Assembly: GCA_002747395.1 (NCBI GenBank) | Contig: PDPE01000032.1 | Location: 62,001 to 126,000 of the forward strand | From: Pseudomonadota bacterium | GTDB lineage: Bacteria > Pseudomonadota > Gammaproteobacteria > Pseudomonadales > Oleiphilaceae | Reading direction: 5' to 3' | Length of the DNA stretch: 64,000 bases | In this document: in pieces, positions 56,325 through 64,000 of the stretch | Position numbering within the stretch: the stretch's first letter is position 1 | Layout of the letters: every line of letters starts with the position of its first letter | Notes under the pieces: model-generated | The model's database searches: none | Seen by the model: the letters and a program-made list of their open reading frames with translations, nothing else | What the model was told of the DNA's origin: nothing | Translations under genes and position numbers: made by a program

Positions 56325-57362
56325 CTACAGGTCAAGCCAGTAACCGGCCACATCCAGCATGCGATTGGCGAATCCCCATTCGTTATCGAACCAGGAAAAC
56401 ACTTTCACCAGGCGACCATTGGTGACGCGTGTCTGGCTGCCATCAACAATCCCCGAGTGTCTGTCCTGCTTGAAGTCGCTGGAGGCGACAGGCTCATCCG
56501 TGTAATCCAGAATGCCTTTCAGCCCTCCCCGACTGGCAGCCTTCAAAACGTCATTCACCTGTTGTTCATTCACGCTCTTGCCCAGATTGACGGTTAAATC
56601 CATGGCAGAAACATTGATGGTCGGTACTCGCACCGCCATTGCGGTAAAACAATTCTGCAGTGCAGGAAAAAAACGCTCAATGCCTTTGGCCAGCCCGGTA
56701 TTGACCGGCACCATATTTTGCATCGCGCTTCGGGTACGGCGTAAATCCGTGTGGTGATAGGCATCGATCATGGGTTGATCATTCATGGCAGAATGAATGG
56801 TGGTAATAGTACCCTGCTCGATACCGAAGGCATCGTTTAATACCTTGATCACCGGAACAATACAATTGGTGGTACAGGAAGCCGAGGAGACGATACGGTC
56901 ACCCGATTGCAGCGCATTCTGATTGACACCGTAGACAATGGTGCGATCCACATCAATTGAAGCAGGCTGAGAAAAAAGCACTCTCCGCGCTCCGGCTTCG
57001 AGGTGCCATTGCGCATGCTCCCGTGAATGGTAGACACCGGTACATTCGAGCACAATATCCACTTCCTGATCTGTCCAGGGCAGATCAGCCGGCGAGGCAA
57101 TATGCGTCACGGCGATTTCATCCTCATTGACGATCAGCCCCTGCCTGCCTCTGCCGGATTTGCTTTCAGACAGCAGGTCAACCTCACCCTGAAACCGGCC
57201 ATGGGTCGTATCGTAACGGGTCAGGTAGCAAATGGTTGGCAGGTCGGCCAGCTCATTGATAGCGACAACCTGCAGATCCTGCCTGTAGCCATGGGCATAG
57301 AGCACCCGAAGAATCGACTGCCCGATGCGACCATAGCCGTTAATGGCCAGTCGATAACTCAT
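56325..57362 (-). CDS. epd: D-erythrose-4-phosphate dehydrogenase (GAPDH-family)
   Basis: 345 residues. The NAD motif INGYGRIGQSILRVLY, the catalytic SASCTTNC and the Epd-typical HSAMNDQPMIDAYHHTDLRR and PTICYLTRYDTTHGRF are present. It makes 4-phosphoerythronate for pyridoxal-phosphate synthesis (pdxA is also in the window). True GAPDH is the alternative, but the tkt-epd-pgk order and the HSAMNDQ wording favour Epd. Confidence 0.9.
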   Translation of the reverse strand: MSYRLAINGYGRIGQSILRVLYAHGYRQDLQVVAINELADLPTICYLTRYDTTHGRFQGEVDLLSESKSGRGRQGLIVNEDEIAVTHIASPADLPWTDQEVDIVLECTGVYHSREHAQWHLEAGARRVLFSQPASIDVDRTIVYGVNQNALQSGDRIVSSASCTTNCIVPVIKVLNDAFGIEQGTITTIHSAMNDQPMIDAYHHTDLRRTRSAMQNMVPVNTGLAKGIERFFPALQNCFTAMAVRVPTINVSAMDLTVNLGKSVNEQQVNDVLKAASRGGLKGILDYTDEPVASSDFKQDRHSGIVDGSQTRVTNGRLVKVFSWFDNEWGFANRMLDVAGYWLDL

Positions 57363-57412
57363 AGTGAACAGATCATTGCTGACAGATCATTGTATTTATT
57401 GCCCGGAGGCAA

Positions 57413-59407
57413 TCAGCCCAGCAAGTCCTCGGCGATGGACACCACGTTTTCCGTGGTGAACCCGAACTCCTCAAATAGCTGGCTGGCAGGTGCCGACTCG
57501 CCAAAGGAAGACATGCCGACAATACGACCTTCAAGCCCCACATACTTGTACCAGAAATCTTCAATACCGGCTTCTATGGCAATGCGGGCAGTCACTTCGA
57601 TGGGCAGCACGGACTGACGGTATTGTGCATCCTGGGCATCAAATACATCTGTTGCCGGCATGGATACCACGCGAACCTTTTTCCCCTTATCACGCAGAAT
57701 GTCTGCGGATGCCTGTGCCAGGCCGACTTCAGAGCCGGTGGCGATCAGGATAAGGTCCGGCTCACCGTCACTATCGGACAAAATGTAACCACCTTTGGCG
57801 ATATCAACTACCTGCTGATCGGTTCGGGACTGACAGGGCAAGCCCTGTCGGGAGAAGATCAGGGAAGACGGGCCGTCCTTTTTTTCAAGCGCACATTTCC
57901 ATGCAACAGCAGATTCCACCGTATCACAAGGACGCCAGGTGCTCATATCGGGCGTCATACGCAAGCTGGCCACCTGCTCGATGGGCTGGTGAGTCGGGCC
58001 GTCTTCACCCAGACCGATGGAATCATGGGTATAGACATAAATAACACGTTGCTTCATCAATGCAGACATGCGTACCGCATTGCGGGCATATTCCATAAAG
58101 ACCAGAAAGGTCGCACCATAGGGAATAAAACCACCATGCAAGGCGATGCCGTTCATAATGGCAGACATACCAAATTCACGCACACCATAATAGACATAGT
58201 TACCGGCGGGGTCGTCCTGAATACCCTTGCTGCCCGACCACAGAGTCAGGTTGGAGCCGGCCAGATCGGCCGAGCCACCCAGAAGTTCAGGGAGTTCGGG
58301 AGCAAAGGCACTAATGGTATTTTGAGAGGCTTTTCGGGAAGCAAGGTCAGCGCCCTCTTGCTGACACTGCCGGATATAGTTATCTGCGGTGGCAGAAAAA
58401 CCTTCCGGCAATTCGCCCGCGCATCGTCGCATCAGCTCGGCGGCCAATTCAGGATAGGCTGTCTGGTAGGCCGCAAAGGCTTGCTGCCAAACGGCCTCTG
58501 CCTGTTTGCCCTTCTCTGTGCCATTCCAGGCTTGTGCAATATCCTCGGGTATGTCGAACGCAGCGTGGGGCCAACCGAGACGCTCTCGTGTGGCTGCAAT
58601 CTCATCATCCCCAAGCGGCGCACCGTGGCAGGATTCCCGGCCCTGCTTGTTAGGGGAACCAAATCCGATAATGGTTTTACAGCAAATCAGGGTTGGCTTG
58701 TCCTGGTCAGACCTGGCCTGCTCGATGGCGGCCCTGATTGCTGCCGGATCATGGCCGTCAACATCAGGAATCACTTGCCAGCCATAGGACTCAAATCGTC
58801 TGGGCGTGTCATCGGTAAACCAGCCTTCGACCTCTCCGTCAATAGAGATGCCATTGTCATCATAAAACACCACCAGTTTGCCCAGCCCCAGTGTCCCCGC
58901 CAGTGAGCAGGACTCATGGGAAACCCCTTCCATCAGACAGCCATCACCGGTAAAAACATAGGTATGATGATCAACAATATTATGGCCTGGCTGATTAAAC
59001 CGGGCAGCCAGGGTTTTTTCGGCAATCGCCATACCGACTGCATTCGCTATACCCTGACCCAGCGGGCCTGTCGTGGTTTCTACTCCGGGCGCATAGCCAT
59101 ACTCGGGATGGCCTGGTGTTTTTGAGTGGAGTTGACGAAAATTTTTCAGATCATCAATTGACAGATCATAACCGGTCAGGTGCAGAAGAGAATAGATCAG
59201 CATGGAGCCGTGGCCATTGGAGAGAACAAAGCGGTCACGGTTAATCCAGCCCGGATTGGCGGGGTTATGCACCAGATAATCATTCCAAAGCACTTCGGCG
59301 ATATCCGCCATCCCCATAGGCGCACCCGGGTGGCCGGAGTTGGCTTTTTGTACCGCATCCATACTGAGTGCACGGATTGCATTGGCGAGGTCTTTACGGG
59401 CTGGCAT
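57413..59407 (-). CDS. tkt: Transketolase
   Basis: 664 residues, a thiamine-diphosphate enzyme of the pentose-phosphate pathway. [20 protein letters not shown], the [12 protein letters not shown] thiamine-binding motif and [18 protein letters not shown] are intact. With rpe at 47500 it handles pentose phosphates. It begins a minus-strand group (tkt-epd-pgk) and is divergent from the ArsR-type regulator. Confidence 0.97.
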   Translation of the reverse strand: MPARKDLANAIRALSMDAVQKANSGHPGAPMGMADIAEVLWNDYLVHNPANPGWINRDRFVLSNGHGSMLIYSLLHLTGYDLSIDDLKNFRQLHSKTPGHPEYGYAPGVETTTGPLGQGIANAVGMAIAEKTLAARFNQPGHNIVDHHTYVFTGDGCLMEGVSHESCSLAGTLGLGKLVVFYDDNGISIDGEVEGWFTDDTPRRFESYGWQVIPDVDGHDPAAIRAAIEQARSDQDKPTLICCKTIIGFGSPNKQGRESCHGAPLGDDEIAATRERLGWPHAAFDIPEDIAQAWNGTEKGKQAEAVWQQAFAAYQTAYPELAAELMRRCAGELPEGFSATADNYIRQCQQEGADLASRKASQNTISAFAPELPELLGGSADLAGSNLTLWSGSKGIQDDPAGNYVYYGVREFGMSAIMNGIALHGGFIPYGATFLVFMEYARNAVRMSALMKQRVIYVYTHDSIGLGEDGPTHQPIEQVASLRMTPDMSTWRPCDTVESAVAWKCALEKKDGPSSLIFSRQGLPCQSRTDQQVVDIAKGGYILSDSDGEPDLILIATGSEVGLAQASADILRDKGKKVRVVSMPATDVFDAQDAQYRQSVLPIEVTARIAIEAGIEDFWYKYVGLEGRIVGMSSFGESAPASQLFEEFGFTTENVVSIAEDLLG

Positions 59408-59442
59408 TCATATTCTCCTGACTGAATTGAGTCCAATCGACT

Positions 59443-59500
59443 CATTGACATTTAATTGGCATTTAATTTAATTGGCATTTAATTGACATTTGTTGACACT
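59443..59500. repeat. AT-rich 17-bp direct repeats in the tkt promoter region
   Basis: TTTAATTGGCATTTAAT occurs at 59451-59467 and again at 59467-59483, sharing one base, flanked by ATTGACATTTAATTG-like half copies on both sides. The block lies between tkt and the SAM-cycle regulator. It could bind a regulator of tkt or be a simple slippage product. Confidence 0.6.
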
Positions 59501-59624
59501 GACCTTTACCTGACCCAAGAAGGCAACGGGCTCTGGAATCAGCATGCGACATCTGGGATGGCCATTTTCGCCTAATAATGCCTTTGTCGCAAATTTGATC
59601 GATGCATTTCTCAAAACCAACATG

Positions 59625-59646
59625 TATATCAACTTCTTTTGATATA
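59625..59646. promoter_or_regulatory. SahR-type palindromic operator candidate
   Basis: TATATCAA-CTTCTT-TTGATATA, 8-bp perfect arms with a 6-base spacer, is 29 bases upstream of the ArsR-type regulator. Its shape fits winged-helix ArsR-family operators, and the SahR regulators of methionine-cycle genes bind sites of this kind. No second copy is seen before metK, ahcY or metF, so control of the downstream genes would run through one transcript or through sites I cannot see. Confidence 0.65.
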
Positions 59647-59674
59647 GCTGTTGATCAGCAAAAACCGCGCTGTT

Positions 59675-60733
59675 ATGCTAGCCGACATGGCAAATACCAA
59701 CACCGACATCGCAACCAACCCGGATACCCCGACCGGCCTGCACTCTCAGAGCGAGAGCCAACTGACCACACTGGCCAGCATACTCAAGGCCGGTGGTGAT
59801 GTCTTGCGCCTGGAAATTTTGCGCGTATTGCGAAATGGAGCTTTTGGTGTACTGGAACTGGCCGCCATGTTCGATATGCGGCAGTCCGGCATGAGCCATC
59901 ACTTGAAAGTATTACTGAAAGCCGGGTTAACCGAAACCCAGCGTGAAGGCAATCAGATTTTTTATCGCCGCCCGGTAATACACAGTCGGCAGGCAACGGG
60001 CGAAACCACCTGCCTGCTCATTCGGCCACTGTTTCAGGCGATTGACAAAACACCCCTGTCCGATGAAATACAGCGCAAAATGGATCATATACAAAGCCTG
60101 CGAGCCAGACAAAGCAAAGAGTTTTTCAGCAAAAATGCAAGCAGGTTTGAGCAACAACAGGAATTAATAGCCGGGCACGATTACTACTTTCAGCCCTGCC
60201 TCGATCTGCTGCAGGCAGAATGTTTCTGTCACCCGTCTACCGCGCTGGAAATCGGCCCCGGAAGCGGCCAGTTTCTCGCCCGGCTCAGCCCTCTGTTTGA
60301 CAATGTTTACGCCCTGGACAATGCACCTGTCATGCTGGAGCAATCAAGGAGCTTTGCTTTTTCCCGGCAACTGGAAAATATGGAATTTGTACTGGGTGAT
60401 TCCGGTGTTGCTGTCGAGAGAGGGATCAACGCAGACGCCATTGTAGTCAACATGGTACTGCACCATGTCTCCAATCCCCGGAGCGTATTCCAGGATTCGG
60501 CAAAAATGCTCAATCCCGGAGGAATACTGCTGATCAGCGAATTAACCCACCACAACCAGGCATGGGCGCGGGACAAGTGTGGTGATCTCTGGCTGGGCTT
60601 TGAACCCGAACAACTGGAACAATGGGCCGCCGATGCAGGCCTGAAAGAAAAGGACTCGGTTTTTATCGGTTTGAGAAACGGATTCCAGGTGCAGGTCAGA
60701 AAATTTACTGCGGCACAAACGAATCACTTTTAA
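59675..60733 (+). CDS. sahR: ArsR-family regulator fused to a SAM methyltransferase domain (SahR-like)
   Basis: About 352 residues. A winged helix at about residues 35-110 (LEILRVLRNGAFGVLELAAM, MRQSGMSHHLKVLLKAGLTE) is followed by a methyltransferase-type domain with the SAM motif ALEIGPGSGQFLARL. Proteins of this layout control S-adenosylhomocysteine recycling. It is directly upstream of metK, ahcY and metF and has a matching palindrome before it. I use the ATG at 59675; the ATG at 59687 and a TTG at 59651 are also possible, none with a strong ribosome site. Methyltransferase activity is not shown. Confidence 0.8.
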   Translation: MLADMANTNTDIATNPDTPTGLHSQSESQLTTLASILKAGGDVLRLEILRVLRNGAFGVLELAAMFDMRQSGMSHHLKVLLKAGLTETQREGNQIFYRRPVIHSRQATGETTCLLIRPLFQAIDKTPLSDEIQRKMDHIQSLRARQSKEFFSKNASRFEQQQELIAGHDYYFQPCLDLLQAECFCHPSTALEIGPGSGQFLARLSPLFDNVYALDNAPVMLEQSRSFAFSRQLENMEFVLGDSGVAVERGINADAIVVNMVLHHVSNPRSVFQDSAKMLNPGGILLISELTHHNQAWARDKCGDLWLGFEPEQLEQWAADAGLKEKDSVFIGLRNGFQVQVRKFTAAQTNHF

Positions 60734-60741
60734 TGACTATT

Positions 60742-60923
60742 AATAACCATTAATTAATAACCATTAATGACCAATAATAACCATTAATGACTGACTGTAT
60801 GATAGTCTGACTGTACTATATGACAGTCTGGCTGCGACCACGCGGTTTGACACTGAATGAAGTATAACACTGCATAATCTGAAACCGCGTAGTCTAACTA
60901 TAACCACATAGTCTAACTATAAC
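60742..60923. repeat. Clustered short repeats in the metK leader
   Basis: AATAACCATTAAT occurs three times (60742, 60756, 60776). TAGTCTAACTATAAC occurs twice (60890, 60909). A 9-bp inverted repeat ACGCGGTTT/AAACCGCGT spans 60840-60890. The 212 bases between the regulator and metK hold nothing else. The inverted repeat could fold in the leader RNA, but it does not match a SAM or SAH riboswitch I know. Confidence 0.65.
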
Positions 60924-60945
60924 GATATGAAAGGGTAATGATCCT

Positions 60946-62106
<1,161 letters not shown>

Positions 62107-62194
62107 TTGGCACGGAATTTGTCTCAAGTGAAACTGAAAAACATCAAACCGCAAGAGTCCGACTAAAAGAGAGTTAAATACAAGGGTTACAAGA

Positions 62195-63577
62195 ATGAAT
62201 GCAACAGCAGGTTTTTCCGATTACAAAGTCGCCGATATTGCACTGGCAGACTGGGGCAGAAAAGAAATCACCATCGCAGAGGGCGAAATGCCTGCATTGA
62301 TGGCATTACGCAGAAAGTACAAGGCAGACCAACCTTTAAAGGGTGCAAAGATACTGGGTTGTATCCATATGACCATCCAGACTGCCGTACTCATAGAGAC
62401 ATTGATTGACCTGGGCGCTGAAGTTCGGTGGTCGTCTTGCAATATTTTCTCTACTCAGGATCATGCGGCGGCCGCTATCGCAGCTGCAGGCATTCCGGTT
62501 TTTGCCTGGAAGGGCGAAACCGAGGAAGAATTCTGGTGGTGTATCGAGCAGACCATCCTGAAAGACGGCAAGGTTTGGGATGCCAACATGATTCTGGATG
62601 ACGGTGGTGACCTGACACAGATTGCACATGAAAAATACGCTGACCTGCTGGACAGGATTCACGGCATTTCGGAAGAAACCACCACCGGTGTCCACCGCCT
62701 GTTGGAAATGATCGAAAAGGGCGAGTTGAAAGTACCGGCAATCAACGTCAACGACTCGGTTACCAAATCCAAGAACGATAACAAGTACGGTTGCCGCCAC
62801 AGCCTGAACGATGCCATCAAGCGCGGTACCGACCACCTGCTATCCGGCAAGAAAGCGCTGGTTATCGGCTACGGTGATGTGGGCAAGGGCTCTGCCGCCT
62901 CGCTTCGTCAGGAAGGCATGATTGTAAAGGTCTCCGAGATTGATCCGATTTGTGCCATGCAGGCCTGTATGGATGGTTTTGAGGTCGTTTCTCCCTATAT
63001 AAATGGTGAAAATGACGGCACACAGGCCTGTATCAACAAGGATCTGCTGGCCACCACTGACCTGGTTGTGACGACCACAGGCAACGTCAATGTGTGCGAT
63101 GCCCCCATGTTGCAATCTCTGAAAAGTGGAGCCGTTGTCTGTAACATTGGTCACTTCGACAGTGAAATCGACACGGCCTTTATGCGTGACAACTGGGAAT
63201 GGGATGAGGTCAAGCCTCAGGTTCACCGGGTTTACCGGGACAGGGCCGCTGGCGATCACCTGATTGTTCTGTCTGAAGGTCGCCTGGTCAATCTGGGCAA
63301 TGCTACCGGCCACCCCAGCCGAATCATGGACGGCTCATTCGCCAACCAGGTACTGGCTCAAATTCACCTGTTCGAGAAAAAATTTGCTGACCTGCCTGCA
63401 GACAAAAAAGCAGAAAACCTGTACGTGAAAGTGCTGCCCAAAAAGCTGGATGAAGAAGTGGCCAAAGACATGGTGGAAGGCTTTGGTGGTGTCATTACCC
63501 GACTGACAGCCGACCAGGCTCAGTATATCAATGTAGACCGGGATGGCCCTTACAAACCGGAAAGCTACAAATACTGA
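62195..63577 (+). CDS. ahcY: S-adenosylhomocysteine hydrolase
   Basis: 460 residues. It splits SAH to homocysteine and adenosine, closing the SAM cycle. [36 protein letters not shown], the NAD motif [19 protein letters not shown] and the C-terminal [11 protein letters not shown] are intact. It follows metK by 88 bases with no SAH riboswitch seen between. A terminator follows it. Confidence 0.97.
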   Translation: MNATAGFSDYKVADIALADWGRKEITIAEGEMPALMALRRKYKADQPLKGAKILGCIHMTIQTAVLIETLIDLGAEVRWSSCNIFSTQDHAAAAIAAAGIPVFAWKGETEEEFWWCIEQTILKDGKVWDANMILDDGGDLTQIAHEKYADLLDRIHGISEETTTGVHRLLEMIEKGELKVPAINVNDSVTKSKNDNKYGCRHSLNDAIKRGTDHLLSGKKALVIGYGDVGKGSAASLRQEGMIVKVSEIDPICAMQACMDGFEVVSPYINGENDGTQACINKDLLATTDLVVTTTGNVNVCDAPMLQSLKSGAVVCNIGHFDSEIDTAFMRDNWEWDEVKPQVHRVYRDRAAGDHLIVLSEGRLVNLGNATGHPSRIMDGSFANQVLAQIHLFEKKFADLPADKKAENLYVKVLPKKLDEEVAKDMVEGFGGVITRLTADQAQYINVDRDGPYKPESYKY

Positions 63578-63609
63578 TACCAGGAAACCGGATATCAGGT
63601 ACAGACCGC

Positions 63610-63662
63610 AAAAAGCCCGCCACCATTCCCGACTGCCAGGGAGTGGCGATTCCGGGCTTTTT
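63610..63662 (+). terminator. Intrinsic terminator after ahcY
   Basis: AAAAAGCCCG pairs with CGGGCTTTTT; an inner stem CCAC..TCCC/GGGAGTGG extends it. The T-run follows directly. It lies between ahcY and metF, so metF probably has its own promoter or receives read-through. Confidence 0.88.
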
Positions 63663-63715
63663 ACTGCCTGACAATACAGCATGACAACAAAACCAGACTC
63701 AAACCCGGATATAAC

Positions 63716-64000
63716 ATGAATACCCAAAAACAATTCAAACATCGCTTCAGCTTTGAGTTTTTTCCGCCCAAAACTCCGGTTGGCATGGAAAAACTGCAGG
63801 CAGTACGCGATAAAATGGCTGAAAAATCACCCGACTTTTTTTCAGTGACCTATGGCGCAGGCGGCTCCACACAGGAACGCACCATCGAAACTGCCCTGAG
63901 TTTGCACAAGCAATGCATCGATACGGCTCCACACCTTTCATGCATCGGGGTGACCAAAGAGAGCCTGACGGAACTGCTCGATTTATACAAGGAAAATAAC
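63716..64000 (+). CDS. metF: 5,10-methylenetetrahydrofolate reductase, N-terminal part
   Basis: 95 codons of a MetF gene cut by the window end. The flavin-reductase opening RFSFEFFPPKTPVGMEKL and FFSVTYGAGGSTQERT are family hallmarks. It makes 5-methyl-THF for homocysteine remethylation, so it completes the methyl-cycle set. The ATG at 63716 is chosen from the family start; no strong ribosome site is visible. Confidence 0.94.
   Translation, partial: MNTQKQFKHRFSFEFFPPKTPVGMEKLQAVRDKMAEKSPDFFSVTYGAGGSTQERTIETALSLHKQCIDTAPHLSCIGVTKESLTELLDLYKENN

Noticed and set aside
57623..58906. Open frame of about 427 codons antisense to transketolase
   Set aside because: The sense strand encodes an intact transketolase; the antisense text has no recognisable domain or ribosome site.
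62107..62194. Possible SAH riboswitch between metK and ahcY
   Set aside because: The 88-base gap is AT-rich and lacks the GC-rich conserved core of known SAH riboswitches.

Overview
The window looks like chromosomal DNA from a gammaproteobacterium of the Pseudomonadales/Cellvibrionales type, probably marine. The reasons are gene order and gene content: fimX-serB-parC, lptD-surA-pdxA-rsmA-apaH with divergent amgK-murU, rpe-gph-trpEGDC, tkt-epd-pgk, an sahR-metK-ahcY-metF methyl-cycle block and an atuCDEF-type terpenoid pathway. Base composition is near 50% GC by eye. I see no rRNA, tRNA, CRISPR array or prophage. The genus cannot be fixed from the sequence alone.

Layout. 1-200 is the end of epmB. 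309-10277 holds c-di-GMP genes (a PilZ protein, FimX, a membrane diguanylate cyclase) around serB and parC, then yciH. 10274-17097 is a TetR regulator and an atuCDEF operon (citronellyl/geranyl-CoA catabolism). 17188-20978 is a run of small genes: an SLAC1-type anion channel, exported DsrE-like and rhodanese proteins, a DinB-fold protein and a TudS-like desulfidase. I read this as a candidate sulfur-handling module. 21098-25107 has a patatin lipase, a PPK2 kinase and an orphan CbiM-like membrane protein. 25359-26498 is decayed DNA: an Rpn-nuclease remnant, an IS3 transposase tail and a Uma2 remnant.

26691-36197 carries stand-alone trpB, a lipoprotein alkaline phosphatase with a Pho-box-like promoter, an ABC1-family kinase, a gutted fumarylacetoacetate-hydrolase gene, and a D-2-hydroxyglutarate dehydrogenase divergent from serA. 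35760-45905 is the envelope block (DUF423, apaH, rsmA, pdxA, surA, lptD // amgK, murU, djlA). 45913-53522 has a DUF3530 protein and rpe-gph-trpE-trpG-trpD-trpC. 53552-59407 (minus strand) is a chimeric beta-propeller gene, pgk, epd and tkt. 59675-64000 is the S-adenosylmethionine cycle, with a palindromic operator in front of its ArsR-type regulator.

Two themes go beyond ordinary annotation. First, four unrelated genes (Rpn, Uma2, FAH and an FGE-sulfatase domain) show the same lesion: both ends recognisable, the middle gone. Second, two families of dispersed hairpin repeats are present. One copy supplies the apparent start codon of atuF. The best candidate for an undescribed functional unit is the sulfur cluster at 17691-20978.
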